Numbered from the stretch's first letter, positions 10,137 through 19,742 are shown. The stretch: 64,000 bases of DNA from Timonella senegalensis JC301 (GCF_000312125.1 NZ_HE978645.1:62001-126000), one strand, 5' to 3'. Program-made: numbers and translations. The notes: generated by a model from the sequence alone, not told the origin.

Positions 10137-10820
10137 GCTGTAACTGACGACGCAATCGCTGCAATCCGCTCCATGATCATGAGCGGTGAGCTCAAGCCTG
10201 GCGACCGCTTGCCACCCGAGGCGCAGCTCTCTGAGCGGCTCGGGCTTTCCCGCAACTCGCTGCGAGAGGCTGTCAAGGCTCTTGCCCTGCTCCGGGTCCT
10301 CGACGTGCGCCAGGGCGACGGCACATTTGTCACCAGTTTGGCCCCGAACACTCTCGTGGAGACGCTCTCGTTCGTTATCGACCTGCACCAGGACTCCTCG
10401 ATCGTGGACCTACTAGGCGTGCGGCGCATCCTCGAGGCCGAGGCCACCCATATGGCGGCAACTCGCCTTGGACCCAAGCAGATCGCACAGTTGGCGGTCC
10501 TCGCCGAATCAGTGAACAGCCAGTCCAGCGTGGAGGAACTCGTCGAGGCCGACATGGAGTTCCACCGCACGATCAACGCGGCCAGCGGTAACGCATACCT
10601 CGCGGCGACCCTTGAAGGCTTGTCCGGCGCGACCTCCCGCGCGCGCATCTGGCGCGGTGTCACAGAGGACGGGGCCATCGACCGGACGCTCGCCGAGCAT
10701 CGCGCAATCGTGTCCGCGCTGCGCATGGGCCGTGCCGACCTGGCCCGCTCATGGGCCACCGTGCATGTCTCCGGCGTGGAGATGTGGGTGTCCAGTCAGC
10801 TGGGCAAGGACCAGATCTGA
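10134..10820 (+). CDS. FadR-subfamily (FCD) GntR transcriptional regulator
   Basis: A 228-residue repressor with an N-terminal winged helix (IMSGELKPGDRLPPEAQLSE, then GLSRNSLREAVKALALLRVL and QGDGTFV) and a C-terminal FCD ligand domain with likely metal ligands in DMEFHRTINAASGN and EHRAIVSAL. FadR/FCD regulators of this kind usually sense sugar acids or related intermediates. Position between the fucosidase and the mutarotase/transport genes makes it the likely local regulator of fucose use. Its 3' end overlaps the convergent mutarotase gene by 25 bp. Ligand and operator are inferred, not shown. Confidence 0.88.
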   Translation: MAVTDDAIAAIRSMIMSGELKPGDRLPPEAQLSERLGLSRNSLREAVKALALLRVLDVRQGDGTFVTSLAPNTLVETLSFVIDLHQDSSIVDLLGVRRILEAEATHMAATRLGPKQIAQLAVLAESVNSQSSVEELVEADMEFHRTINAASGNAYLAATLEGLSGATSRARIWRGVTEDGAIDRTLAEHRAIVSALRMGRADLARSWATVHVSGVEMWVSSQLGKDQI

Positions 10821-11110
10821 GGGATCGTCCCCGACTCGGACGAGTAGTCGTCCGCCACGTCCAAGAGCGCGTTGATCCTCTCCTGCCACGGGATGTTGGC
10901 AGGGTGGTGTTCCAGGAACGCCCTCATCTGCGCGTAGTCCTCGACCTCGACCACATGGAACAGATCGAGGCCATCGCGCCAGATCTTCCACGAACGCACA
11001 CCGGACTCGCGCAGGGCCCCATCCAAATCGTCGGGAATCACCGCGTGTACGCGGTCATACTCCTGTTCACAACCCGCCTTCAGGCGGGTCCGAAACGCTA
11101 CCTCTTGCAC
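10796..11110 (-). CDS. L-rhamnose/L-fucose mutarotase family protein (RhaM-like)
   Basis: A 104-residue small alpha-beta protein of the L-rhamnose mutarotase family, which interconverts the alpha and beta anomers of a 6-deoxy sugar. Landmarks are FRTRLKAGCEQEYDRVHAVI, KIWRDGLDLFHVVEVEDY and the closing NIPWQERINALLDVADDY. In this fucose-centred neighbourhood the substrate is more likely L-fucose, though the family is named for rhamnose. It lies just downstream of the permease genes on the same strand and overlaps the end of the FadR-type gene by 25 bp. Confidence 0.85.
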   Translation of the reverse strand: MQEVAFRTRLKAGCEQEYDRVHAVIPDDLDGALRESGVRSWKIWRDGLDLFHVVEVEDYAQMRAFLEHHPANIPWQERINALLDVADDYSSESGTIPQIWSLPS

Positions 11111-11221
11111 AGCTATCCCTCTTTCTGTGGACCGAACCGGGTTCGGAGCAACTTACACCAGCGTGCCGCGGCGCGCAGGGCGCCGCGGCACGCGGACCGT
11201 CATATTGGGTGGAGGCGCCGG

Positions 11222-12220
11222 TCAGCGGCCGCCCAAACCGGACATCGAGATTCCCTTGACCAGGTGCTTTTGCAGAGCAATCACCAGAATCGTCGTCGGA
11301 ATCATGGAGATGATTGACGCTGCCATCTGCAGGTCCCACCGGGTGCCGTTCTGGCCCGAGAAGGTCGACAGACCCACCGGCAGCGTGCCGTACGTGGAGA
11401 AGTCGATGATCGTGATCAGCGGCCACAGGTAGCTGTTCCAGAATCCGAGGAACGTGAACACCGCAACCACCGCGAGCGCCGAACTGGACAAAGGCAAAAT
11501 GATCCGCCAGAAGGTGCGCATCGGACCGGCGCCGTCCACACGCGCAGCCTCTTCAAGTTCGAACGGGATGCCACGCATGAACTGCCTGATAAGGAAGGTG
11601 CCAAAGGCGCCAAACGCAAACGGGAAGATCAGGGATTGGTACGTGTCCACCCAACCGAACCACTGCATCACAATGAACATCGGCACCACGAGAACCTCTT
11701 GCGGGATCATCATGGTCCCGAGGAACAGGATGAACACGAGTTCGCGGCCCTTCCACCGCAGCCGGGAGAACGCATATCCGGCTAGTGACGACACCGCCAG
11801 CACGATAAGCGTTCCCGCGATCGCCACAAAGAACGAGTTCAGGATGTAGCGCACGAATGGCCCGTGCTCAAACACTGCCAAGAAGTTTGACCAGCGAATC
11901 TCCGTGCCAATGAGCTTGGGTGGCATGGAGAAGATCTGGTCGTTCGGCTTAAGCGCGGAGAAGAACGCGTACACGAGTGGCGTTGCGAACACCACGGCCG
12001 CGAGGCCGATGAACCCGTATGCCAGGATCTTGCGGATCAGGCTCTCCTTGTGGACGCCATCAACCGCGGCCTTGCGGCGGCGGGTGGTACGGTCGGGCCC
12101 TTCGGGGCCGTCCGCGCCAAGGACTGCAACCTGCGCGGCGTGAGCGCCTGCGGCCTGAGCCTTTGCCGCACCCCCACCCGTGGGGAGAATCGAGTTGTTC
12201 ATTACTTGCTCAGTGCTCAT
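11222..12220 (-). CDS. Carbohydrate ABC transporter permease (MalG-type)
   Basis: A 332-residue inner-membrane subunit with six predicted helices and the permease EAA loop (MRGIPFELEEAARVDGAGPM) that docks the ATPase. The N-terminal 60 residues are a polar Ala/Gly-rich extension unusual for this class, so a later start is possible. It overlaps the upstream MalF-type gene by 11 bp. There is no ATPase gene in the operon, so a shared MsiK-type ATPase encoded elsewhere probably energises the importer. Confidence 0.88.
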   Translation of the reverse strand: MSTEQVMNNSILPTGGGAAKAQAAGAHAAQVAVLGADGPEGPDRTTRRRKAAVDGVHKESLIRKILAYGFIGLAAVVFATPLVYAFFSALKPNDQIFSMPPKLIGTEIRWSNFLAVFEHGPFVRYILNSFFVAIAGTLIVLAVSSLAGYAFSRLRWKGRELVFILFLGTMMIPQEVLVVPMFIVMQWFGWVDTYQSLIFPFAFGAFGTFLIRQFMRGIPFELEEAARVDGAGPMRTFWRIILPLSSSALAVVAVFTFLGFWNSYLWPLITIIDFSTYGTLPVGLSTFSGQNGTRWDLQMAASIISMIPTTILVIALQKHLVKGISMSGLGGR

Positions 12221-13121
12221 AGTGCACCAACTTCTTTTGCGCTCCGAACTGCACCGCAGTAATCAGAATGATGATCACGAACAGGATCCAGGCGCCAGCC
12301 GCGGCGAGGCCGAGATCTTGAAACTTGAAGCCCTGCTGATAAATGAACATGACGAGCGGGAGGGTCGAGTTTCCGGGCCCACCACCGGTGAGAAGCTGCG
12401 GCTGAGCAAAGACCTGCATCGCAGAGATCATCGTCATGATGACAGCGAAGAAGATCGACGGGGAGATCAACGGGATCTTGATGCGGGCAAGCATGCGCCA
12501 GCCCTTTGCACCATCAATCCGGGCGGCCTCCATAACCGAGTCGGGCAATTGCTCAAGCGCAGCCGAGAAGATCAGCATGTTGTAGCCCATCCCCTGCCAC
12601 ACCGACATGACTACGATCATGATCATGGCCCACGTGGGGTCCGCCAGGAAGTTGGGCAACTCAACGCCAAACACGGACACCGAGACACCGTTGATCAGGC
12701 CCTTGGGTTGCAGCAGCATCTTCCACACGAGCGCATTCGCAACCACGGGTGTGACAACCGGGATGAAGAAGAGTACGCGGAACGCCGCGCGACCCTTGAT
12801 GCGGGAGCTCAGCGCCAACGCGAGCCCGAGAGACACCGCAATGTTCGCTGGCACATACAGGATGGTGAAAACCGCTGAGTTGCGCAGTGCAGGCCAGAAA
12901 TCAGGGTTCTTAGTGAACAGGTTGACGTAGTTGCCAAAACCGTTGAAGCTGCGCTCCCCAAACGCCGGCCAGTTGTACAGGCTCATGACGATGGACAGGA
13001 CCACAGGGACCGCGGTGAAAATGGCGAGTCCTAGAAGGGCTGGGCTCACAAAGCCCAGGGCCTGCCGGGATTCGACCCTGCTCAGTGCGCTTCGGCTGCG
13101 CCGAATCTCTGTCTGAGTCAT
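12210..13121 (-). CDS. Carbohydrate ABC transporter permease (MalF-type)
   Basis: A 303-residue membrane subunit with about six helices, starting ALGFVSPALLGLAIFTAVPV, and an EAA loop (LEQLPDSVMEAARIDGAKGW). It partners the MalG-type permease and the lipoprotein encoded before it. An AAGG ribosome-binding element precedes the ATG at 13121. The order binding protein, MalF, MalG is the standard carbohydrate-importer arrangement; surrounding fucosidases suggest fucosylated oligosaccharides as substrate. Confidence 0.9.
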   Translation of the reverse strand: MTQTEIRRSRSALSRVESRQALGFVSPALLGLAIFTAVPVVLSIVMSLYNWPAFGERSFNGFGNYVNLFTKNPDFWPALRNSAVFTILYVPANIAVSLGLALALSSRIKGRAAFRVLFFIPVVTPVVANALVWKMLLQPKGLINGVSVSVFGVELPNFLADPTWAMIMIVVMSVWQGMGYNMLIFSAALEQLPDSVMEAARIDGAKGWRMLARIKIPLISPSIFFAVIMTMISAMQVFAQPQLLTGGGPGNSTLPLVMFIYQQGFKFQDLGLAAAGAWILFVIIILITAVQFGAQKKLVHYEH

Positions 13122-13160
13122 TTTTTGGTGGGACCTTCTTGTGAGAGGTGGAACTGCGAG

Positions 13161-13195
13161 GGGCGCGCCCGGTTGTTCTGTGGCCGGGCGCGCCC
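13161..13195 (-). promoter_or_regulatory. Intercistronic hairpin between binding-protein and permease genes
   Basis: Perfect 12-bp GC arms at 13161-13172 and 13184-13195 with an 11-base loop and no U-tract. In sugar-importer operons such a stem typically stabilises the abundant binding-protein message or attenuates permease transcription; which applies here is inferred. Confidence 0.6.
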
Positions 13196-13212
13196 ACTGG
13201 TAACGCGGGACC

Positions 13213-14490
13213 TTACTTAGCGAACTGGTCCTGGGTGGCCTTGAGCATGTCAGCCATCGAGGTTGCGCCGGTGTAGACGCTCACCAAGTTGTTGGGGAAC
13301 GTCTCCGAGATCTTGGTCCACTCGGCGTTGGTGTTCTGACCAGCAACATTTGCAAACGCTGCGTCGAACGCACCCTTCACCTCGTCACGTACGGATGCGT
13401 CGAGAGCCTCGAAGTACAAAGGCTGCGACTCAACGCGAGCCGGGTAGGAACGTCCGGACGATGCCATCGAGTCCTGCGCGGCCTTGCCCACGAGCGAACC
13501 GAGGACCTTGAGCGCGGCCTCCTTGTTCTCGCAGTTCTTGGCGATTCCGTAGCCCGATCCGAGGACGAGTCCGAGGTTCTTTCCGCTGTCACCAGCAGGG
13601 AGGTCAACCATTCCGGCCTTGAATCCGGACTCGTTGTTCAGGTAGGACACGGCGTTCCACGTGCCGTCCACCGCGAGGGCGGCGTTGCCCGCCTGGTACT
13701 CGGATTCGCCCCAACCGGTTTCGGATGCAGACGGAGCCTGGTCGGCCCAGCCCTTCTCCACGAACGATCCGTACCAGGTTGCCGCGTCCACAAACGCAGG
13801 GTTGGTCAGGTCAAGCTTGCCGTCGGCGGTCACTGGTTGCACGCCTGAAACCGAGATAGGAAGCGCGAGCCACTGGAACTCCGCCATACCCATACCGAAT
13901 GCCTTCATCTTGTCGTCGCCGGCCTTTGCCAAGGTCGCTTCCATGTCAGCCTTGGTCCAGCCGAGCTTTGGCGCAGGAGCCCCAGTCTTCTCGATCTGGT
14001 CCTTGTTGTAGAACACCATCATGGTGGCCACGTCGTAAGGGATACCCAGAACCTTGCCGCCGCTGGACATGATGTCGAGCGAGCCAGCGGTGAAGTCGGA
14101 CTCCTTGATTCCGGCAGTTGCCATGTCTTCAGGAGTGAGCTCCATGAATGCGTCTGCGTATCCGGAGAGTCGCTGGCCGTTCATAGACGTGACACACGCG
14201 GCCTTGCCCGAGGACAGGTTAGCGGTGAGCTTGGTGAAGTAGTCGTTCCACGGAGCGTGCTGCAGCTTGATGTCGATGTCAGGGTTCTCTTCCTGAGCAA
14301 TCTTGAGGGTCGCTTCGAGCGCAGCGATGTCGTCGTCGCTTCCCGCCCACATGTCCCAGGTGATCTGGGCCTTCTCACCGGAACCGCTGCCGGTTCCTTC
14401 GTTGCCGCCCTTGTCGTCGGAGCCACAGGCGGCGAGGGACAGAGCGAGTGCTGCTGTCGCGGATACTGCCATCGTCTTCTTGAACTTCAT
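13213..14490 (-). CDS. Extracellular solute-binding lipoprotein of a carbohydrate ABC importer
   Basis: A 425-residue family-1 solute-binding protein. It starts with a lipoprotein signal (MKFKKTMAVSATAALALSL) and lipobox LAAC, then a Gly/Ser linker that tethers the domain outside the membrane. Fold landmarks include ITWDMWAGSDDDIAALEATL, GIPYDVATMMVFYNKDQIEK and ALAVDGTWNAVSYL. It is first in the importer operon. Two tandem copies of a 16-bp sequence lie just upstream and may be an operator. Oligosaccharide binding is by family and neighbours. Confidence 0.9.
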   Translation of the reverse strand: MKFKKTMAVSATAALALSLAACGSDDKGGNEGTGSGSGEKAQITWDMWAGSDDDIAALEATLKIAQEENPDIDIKLQHAPWNDYFTKLTANLSSGKAACVTSMNGQRLSGYADAFMELTPEDMATAGIKESDFTAGSLDIMSSGGKVLGIPYDVATMMVFYNKDQIEKTGAPAPKLGWTKADMEATLAKAGDDKMKAFGMGMAEFQWLALPISVSGVQPVTADGKLDLTNPAFVDAATWYGSFVEKGWADQAPSASETGWGESEYQAGNAALAVDGTWNAVSYLNNESGFKAGMVDLPAGDSGKNLGLVLGSGYGIAKNCENKEAALKVLGSLVGKAAQDSMASSGRSYPARVESQPLYFEALDASVRDEVKGAFDAAFANVAGQNTNAEWTKISETFPNNLVSVYTGATSMADMLKATQDQFAK

Positions 14491-14529
14491 TGTCGTTCCT
14501 TACCTTGGGTCGAGAGAAAGTGGAGACTT

Positions 14530-14561
14530 CCTTGTCTGGTCACTGCCTTGTCTGGTCACTG
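14530..14561 (-). repeat. Perfect tandem 16-bp repeat upstream of the binding-protein gene
   Basis: CCTTGTCTGGTCACTG occurs twice head to tail (14530-14545, 14546-14561). It is 40-70 bp upstream of the binding-protein start and covers the stop codon of the second fucosidase. It may be a paired operator; the reverse reads TGACCAGACA, which also appears beside the operator at 17.2 kb. Confidence 0.6.
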
Positions 14562-15830
14562 CTCGGATGAGAGAAAGAGCTCGATAACCGGTAACGCAAC
14601 GTGCGGACGAATCACCGGAAGGTGAAGCGTCAGTGTGCCCGGAGGCTGGCCGCCCGGGGTTGTGTTCCATGCCCTCTGATCCGGATCGGTCTGCGAGAAC
14701 TTGATTTCCGATCCGTCGTTGAGTAGTCGAGCGTGACGCACCTTTCCTGCCAGATTGGCAAGGTGGATGTGCCCGAACGGCCACACGAGGAGGTGCACGT
14801 AAACCCTTGTCCCGCTCTGGGTAACAACGGTTCCGTGCGGCGCGGGGATATTGCTGGCCCCTGCGTTGCGGATGGAGTCGCGGTGCAACTCCATCCACTG
14901 CCCAATCTCGGACAACGTGGTGCGGTCATACGGGGCGATGGCCCCTCGGCCGTCGGGGCCGATGTTGAGCAGCACGTTGCCGTTCTTGGAAACTGAGTCG
15001 ACAAGCATCGAGACGAGCATGTCGGTGGACTTAAAGTTCTGGTTGTCGCGGTCGTAGCCCCAGGAGCCGTTGAGGGTCTGGCAGGCTTCCCACATGACTT
15101 CCTGACCATCACGGCGCATCGGAGCATCGGGCTGGTACTGCTCTGGAGTGACAAGATCTCCCGGAATGCCGAGGCGGTCATTCACGATGATGCCCGGCTG
15201 AAGCTCGCGAGTCATAGCCAGCAGACCCTGGGCGTCCCAGTCCTCCGGGTACTTTCCACGCCAGCCGTCAACGTCCTCCGCGTACGTGAAGTCGTAGAAG
15301 AGGTAGTCCACTTTGCCGTAGTTGGTGAGCAGTTCACGCACCTGGCCGTGGAGGAACTCTCGGTAGCGTGCCATGTCACGCGATTCGTTCTGCTCACGTG
15401 CGTCCACATCGTCCCTGCGTGGGTGGTGGTAGTCGATCGTGAAGTCGGGGTGATGCCAATCAATGAGCGAGTAGTAGAACCCAACGTGCAGACCCTCTTG
15501 GCGCATTGCCTCAACGAACTCTGCTACGAGATCACGTCCCGTGTAAGCGGTGACGGTGTAATCCGACAGTTTTGAATCGAACAGCGCGAATCCCTCGTGG
15601 TGCTTGGTCGTCAGAACCACGTAGGTCATTCCAGCATTCTTGGCTGCGCGCGCGATCTCGCGGGCGTCGAACCTGTCGGGGTTGAAAAACTCCGCGCGGC
15701 CGGCGTACTCCTCGGTCCCGATCTTCTCGTACGTCATGACCCATTCGTGCCTGGCGAGGGACGAGTAGAGTCCAAAGTGGACGAACAGTCCGAACCGGTC
15801 AGCGGTGAACCATGCGGTGTCTGCGTTCAT
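14556..15830 (-). CDS. Alpha-L-fucosidase, GH29 family (second copy)
   Basis: A 424-residue GH29 enzyme, also without a signal peptide. Landmarks are [49 protein letters not shown], the nucleophile-region DYLFYDFTY, and [14 protein letters not shown]. The chosen start (MNADTAWF at 15830) has GGAAGGAAAG before it and overlaps the L-fuconate dehydratase stop as ATGA, so the two are co-translated. It is clearly diverged from the copy at 8.5 kb and is not a recent duplicate. The last codons lie in the tandem 16-bp repeat. Confidence 0.9.
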   Translation of the reverse strand: MNADTAWFTADRFGLFVHFGLYSSLARHEWVMTYEKIGTEEYAGRAEFFNPDRFDAREIARAAKNAGMTYVVLTTKHHEGFALFDSKLSDYTVTAYTGRDLVAEFVEAMRQEGLHVGFYYSLIDWHHPDFTIDYHHPRRDDVDAREQNESRDMARYREFLHGQVRELLTNYGKVDYLFYDFTYAEDVDGWRGKYPEDWDAQGLLAMTRELQPGIIVNDRLGIPGDLVTPEQYQPDAPMRRDGQEVMWEACQTLNGSWGYDRDNQNFKSTDMLVSMLVDSVSKNGNVLLNIGPDGRGAIAPYDRTTLSEIGQWMELHRDSIRNAGASNIPAPHGTVVTQSGTRVYVHLLVWPFGHIHLANLAGKVRHARLLNDGSEIKFSQTDPDQRAWNTTPGGQPPGTLTLHLPVIRPHVALPVIELFLSSEQ

Positions 15831-17164
15831 GCCCGCTTTCCTTCCGTGATGCCGTTGCCGGCGTGTGCGGCGATGTCCTGCCACACGCGCCCCTCCGGAA
15901 ACAAGTAGTCGTTCAGGGTCGAAGAAATGATGCGTGCTCCGCTGCCTGGAGCTGTTGGCGTCACGTAGTTACCCCTGCTGATGAGTGCTGGGGTCTCAAA
16001 ATGCTCATGCAGGTGGTCTACGTACTCGATGACCCGGTCGGACTGGGTGCCCGAGACCGCCAGGAAGTCGAACATGGATAGGTGCTGAACCATCTCGCAC
16101 AGCCCCACTCCACCCGCGTGCGGGCACACTGGCAGGCCAAACTTTGCTGCGAGGAGAAGAATCGCAATATTCTCGTTGACGCCGGCAACCCGTACCGCGT
16201 CGATCTGCACGATCGAGGTCGCGCCCGCCTGCATGAGCTGCTTGAACACGATCCGGTTCTGCGCGTGCTCGCCGGTAGCAACCTTGACCGGTGCAATCGC
16301 CTTGGCAATGGTTGCGTGGCCGAGAATGTCGTCCGGGCTGGTTGGTTCTTCGACCCACCACGGTTTGTAGGGTGCGAGCTCCCCCACCCAGTCAATTGCC
16401 TCGGCGTTTTCCCACCGCTGGTTGGCGTCAACAGCGATCCGAATCTCCTCGCCCACTGCGTCACGAACTAGGCGCATGCGGCGTACGTCGTCCTCGACGC
16501 TTCCACCCACCTTGAGCTTGATCTGGGCAAATCCGTCTGCAACCGCTTCCTTGGCCAACCGCACCATCTTGTCGTCTGTGTAACCGAGCCAGCCCGGGGA
16601 CGTGGTGTACGCGGGATATCCGTGGGCAAGAAGTTCCGCCTCGCGTTCTGCTCTTCCGTCCTGTGCCGCCTCAAGAATCTCGAGGGCTTCCTCAGGAGTC
16701 AGCGCGTCGGTCAGGTACCGGAAGTCCACAAGGTCCACGATTTCCTGAGGTGCCATGTCTGCAAGGAGTTTCCAGAGCGGCTTGTTCTCGCGCCGGGCCT
16801 TCATGTCCCAGAGGGCGTTCACCACAGCGCCGATCGCCATGTGCATGACGCCCTTCTCCGGACCGAGCCAGCGGAGTTGTGAGTCGTGAACGAGGGAGCG
16901 CCAGAGACCTCCCATGTCTGCAAAGGTCTGGTCGAGGTCAAGCCCCACCAACGCGGGAGATAGAGCCTCAATCGCTGCCGCCTGGACATCGTTGCCTCGA
17001 CCGATGGTGAAGACAAAGCCAAAGCCCTGCTCACCTGTGTCGGCAGTGAGCGTTACGTAGGCAGCTGAGTAGTCTGGGTCCTGGTTCATCGCGTCGGAAC
17101 CATCTAGTTCCAAGGACGTGGGGAACCGCAGATCCAGTACCTCAATGCCGGTGAGCTTGCTCAT
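15827..17164 (-). CDS. L-fuconate dehydratase (enolase superfamily)
   Basis: A 445-residue enolase-superfamily enzyme matching L-fuconate dehydratase, which removes water from L-fuconate to give 2-keto-3-deoxy-L-fuconate. Landmarks are [20 protein letters not shown] at the N-terminus, the KxK catalytic motif in [10 protein letters not shown], metal ligands in [18 protein letters not shown] and GEHAQNR, and the acid/base region [20 protein letters not shown]. It places non-phosphorylated L-fucose oxidation in this cluster. Its upstream region holds a 15-bp operator shared with the M81 gene. Confidence 0.9.
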   Translation of the reverse strand: MSKLTGIEVLDLRFPTSLELDGSDAMNQDPDYSAAYVTLTADTGEQGFGFVFTIGRGNDVQAAAIEALSPALVGLDLDQTFADMGGLWRSLVHDSQLRWLGPEKGVMHMAIGAVVNALWDMKARRENKPLWKLLADMAPQEIVDLVDFRYLTDALTPEEALEILEAAQDGRAEREAELLAHGYPAYTTSPGWLGYTDDKMVRLAKEAVADGFAQIKLKVGGSVEDDVRRMRLVRDAVGEEIRIAVDANQRWENAEAIDWVGELAPYKPWWVEEPTSPDDILGHATIAKAIAPVKVATGEHAQNRIVFKQLMQAGATSIVQIDAVRVAGVNENIAILLLAAKFGLPVCPHAGGVGLCEMVQHLSMFDFLAVSGTQSDRVIEYVDHLHEHFETPALISRGNYVTPTAPGSGARIISSTLNDYLFPEGRVWQDIAAHAGNGITEGKRA

Positions 17165-17216
17165 AGGGACCTTTCCTTCATCGCTGGCGACCCTGCCAGT
17201 GATCGGATGCCTTGAC

Positions 17217-17231
17217 CAGACATCCGATGTT
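17217..17231. promoter_or_regulatory. Shared palindromic operator, copy 1 (upstream of fuconate dehydratase)
   Basis: CAGACATCCGATGTT contains the palindrome ACATCnGATGT. The same 15 bases recur at 19235-19249 before the M81 gene. It lies about 55 bp upstream of the fuconate dehydratase start, as expected for an operator. The rest of 17165-17407 shows nothing else recognisable. Confidence 0.6.
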
Positions 17232-17407
17232 AGTTAAACACATGGGACCTTAGTCACAAAGAACTTCTGGGAACTTGTCTCCAAACTGTTACATTTGGCG
17301 GCAAGAGAAACTGCCCTCAACTACGGGCATTGCACAGCACAGGAACGACAAAACTAAAGGTCAAGCTGGTGGGACAGACCTAAACGCCGACTGGGCGGGG
17401 GCTTGAT

Positions 17408-19111
17408 TCACCCCTCGAAGACCCGATCCTCAAATCCTCGACGTCGGATGACCGGCACGAACTGCGGGTCGGCCATGTCTGGATCGAACGGGAACATTGG
17501 ACGTTCAATCCTGTGATGGCCCAAACGAAGCAGGTCCTGATCTACTCCGCCGGGGGTAAGCGCCATCCGCCAATCCGCGGCCATGTCATATAGCTCCGGC
17601 TCGAGATACCCGATCTTTACCAGCACGATATCCGCCGCGTGAGGATCGAGCCCCAGGTCCGTGAAGTCGTGCACGTGATGGTACGGCTTCCTGCGTTCCG
17701 TGATGATCGCATGCACCGCGCCCTGCCGGATGACAGCTATCCCGCCGGCAGTGGGGTCGCCCTCTGTCAGGGAAAACACCTCACCCGTGATCCGCACCGG
17801 ACCGCGGGACTCGCCATCTACCCGACCGCCAACCTCAACGTCGATCTGACCGCCAACCCCGGCTTCCCTAGCCGCGGCGACAGCCGCGGGATCAAAGATG
17901 GACGCATGAATGACGGTCAGGTCGCTGGAAGTCAGTCGATCGTCGGAAAGCAGTTCACCCAGCGTCCACGACACGTCACCCGCTCCACCAGCGGTGGGGT
18001 TATCCCCCGAATCCGAGATGACGTACGGGTTGGGCGCGCCGGGCTCTCGGTTCAGCGCGAGGTCGAGGCACTCGGCCAGCGTGCCCACGGGGGCCACGAA
18101 CTGAAAGCCGTCGCGGGCAGCCCAGAAGTCTTGGGCCAGCGCCTTGGTTTTGGCCCCCAGCACGTCGGGCTCGTCACCCGAGACCACAATGGCCACCTGG
18201 CAGCGGGGCTCATCGGCCCACGCATATCCGATCCAGATAGACGCATCAAGGACGCCCTCGGACGCGGCGATTCCCGGAAGCTGTTCGTACAGCGACTTGG
18301 CGGGCTCTAGCCTGGTGCTCGTCTTTTCGCCGGGAAGCAGCACGGGAACCTGGACCCACGCCTGGTAGGGTCGGCGCTGAATGGGGTCCGAACCGTGCTC
18401 CGAACGAAGGCGCGTGAGCAGGTTGAACACGGCGCGTTCCTTGGTGTTCCACACGTCCTCGTGCGGGGCCATGCGGTAGCAGGTGAGCAGGTCGACGTTC
18501 TCGGCGAGAGTCGGAGAGACGTTCCCGTGCAGGTCCATTGAGGCGCTGACCAGCGTGTTTTCACCGAGCGCCGCGCGTACGTGGGTGGCCAGGTCGCCCT
18601 CGGCGTCTTCCATGCCGATCACGCTCATGGCTCCGTGGATGTCAAAGAACAGGCCGTCTAGTTCGCCGTTCGCGGCGACCTCTGCCCGGATGCGCTCCGT
18701 AATTTCGTCCCGCATGGACTCGTAGACCTCGCGGTCCACGGCACCACCGGGCAGCGATCGTCCATGCATGAGTGGAACCCACTGCGCGGCGTTCCACAGT
18801 TCTGCGTCATCGCCCTCAAAGAACGGGTAGTAAGCGCGCAGGTCGTCACCGCGCCGCAGCGTGAAGGCCTCCCACCCGGAGACGTGCGGCGAGAAGGTGG
18901 AGGACTCAATGGAGATTCCGGCAATTCCGATACGCGGGGCAGCCAGGCCGCCCTGTTGCAGTGCGCCAAGAGGCCCACACCAGACCTCGCTCGCCAGAGG
19001 TTGGATGTCTGAGGTCTGAGAAGAGCCTGATGGCTCAGCGCTCGCCTCGGGCACAGCCGTAGGCGCGGCCGAAAGCTCAGCCGAGGACTCGTTGGCGTGC
19101 TGCTGGGACAT
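17408..19111 (-). CDS. M81-family (MlrC-like) metallopeptidase
   Basis: A 567-residue member of the MlrC/M81 family, named for the enzyme that cleaves linearised microcystin; the natural substrates of most members are unknown. Landmarks are IGIAGISIESSTFSPHVS, the metal-binding FFDIHGAMSVIGMEDAEGD, SASMDLHGNVSPTLAENVD, CYRMAPHEDVWNTKERA and VISDSGDNPTAGGAGD. I start it at MSQQHANESS (19111) behind AAGGAG; longer readings enter the promoter. About 50 disordered residues precede the domain. The upstream operator is identical to that of the fuconate dehydratase gene, suggesting joint control. Confidence 0.82.
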   Translation of the reverse strand: MSQQHANESSAELSAAPTAVPEASAEPSGSSQTSDIQPLASEVWCGPLGALQQGGLAAPRIGIAGISIESSTFSPHVSGWEAFTLRRGDDLRAYYPFFEGDDAELWNAAQWVPLMHGRSLPGGAVDREVYESMRDEITERIRAEVAANGELDGLFFDIHGAMSVIGMEDAEGDLATHVRAALGENTLVSASMDLHGNVSPTLAENVDLLTCYRMAPHEDVWNTKERAVFNLLTRLRSEHGSDPIQRRPYQAWVQVPVLLPGEKTSTRLEPAKSLYEQLPGIAASEGVLDASIWIGYAWADEPRCQVAIVVSGDEPDVLGAKTKALAQDFWAARDGFQFVAPVGTLAECLDLALNREPGAPNPYVISDSGDNPTAGGAGDVSWTLGELLSDDRLTSSDLTVIHASIFDPAAVAAAREAGVGGQIDVEVGGRVDGESRGPVRITGEVFSLTEGDPTAGGIAVIRQGAVHAIITERRKPYHHVHDFTDLGLDPHAADIVLVKIGYLEPELYDMAADWRMALTPGGVDQDLLRLGHHRIERPMFPFDPDMADPQFVPVIRRRGFEDRVFEG

Positions 19112-19234
19112 GAATGCTCCTTGCGCGTCGTGCTGCGTTGCGGGTGTTCGTAGCGCGGTTATGCGCCATTCCGGACCCTGTCGCGATCTGCATTGACGTG
19201 CGAGGACGGGTGGCGCTGGGACTACTGTGCCACA

Positions 19235-19249
19235 CAGACATCCGATGTT
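19235..19249. promoter_or_regulatory. Shared palindromic operator, copy 2 (upstream of the M81 gene)
   Basis: An exact copy of the 15 bases at 17217-17231 (CAGACATCCGATGTT), about 125 bp upstream of the M81 start. Two identical copies before two separate transcripts argue for a common regulator, plausibly the local FadR-type protein. Confidence 0.6.
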
Positions 19250-19289
19250 CAAGCGCGTTACGCTAAAACTGAGACGCTCTCTGGCTTAC

Positions 19290-19742
19290 TTAGCGCTTTG
19301 CCAACTGGTAAAACGCGAAGGAAAGCGCCGCAGAGACGCCCAGCAAGACAAAGACGTAGGACCACCCGTGTTTCACCCACACCATGGGCGAATAGGAAAT
19401 CGCGGCGACTGCCACGCCCCATCCAAGCGAGGACCACGGGTTTCTGTTCCATGCGCGGACCAGGATCGAGCTCACGCCCGCCGCGCCAAACACTGCGGCC
19501 ACCGTTGCGCCCCACACGCGGATCGAATCGTAGGGCCTGCTTCCCACGGCGAGGGACACGAGTGCGATAGCAACGAGCCCCAGTGCGGCGAGGACAACCC
19601 ATCTGGCCCAACCCGCTGCCCGTTGGCCCGGTTTAGCCTGGCCAGTGGCCCGGTTGGATGTTCGATCGTCCGGAGGATCGCCTTTAGCGCCCTCCACCTG
19701 CGTATTTGCCCCCTGAATCACGCCACAAATTCTACCGTCCAA
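19290..19742 (-). CDS. Hypothetical membrane protein
   Basis: Up to 150 residues: a polar N-terminus of about 45 residues, then four hydrophobic segments (WVVLAALGLVAIALVSLAV; VWGATVAAVFGAAGV; WGVAVAAISYSPMVWV; YVFVLLGVSAALSFAF) and a short basic end (YQLAKR). I recognise no family. The listed start is a TTG without a clear ribosome-binding site; a GTG 15-20 codons in is possible. It stands alone between the M81 and SolA-like genes, so its role cannot be read from context. Confidence 0.6.
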   Translation of the reverse strand: MDGRICGVIQGANTQVEGAKGDPPDDRTSNRATGQAKPGQRAAGWARWVVLAALGLVAIALVSLAVGSRPYDSIRVWGATVAAVFGAAGVSSILVRAWNRNPWSSLGWGVAVAAISYSPMVWVKHGWSYVFVLLGVSAALSFAFYQLAKR

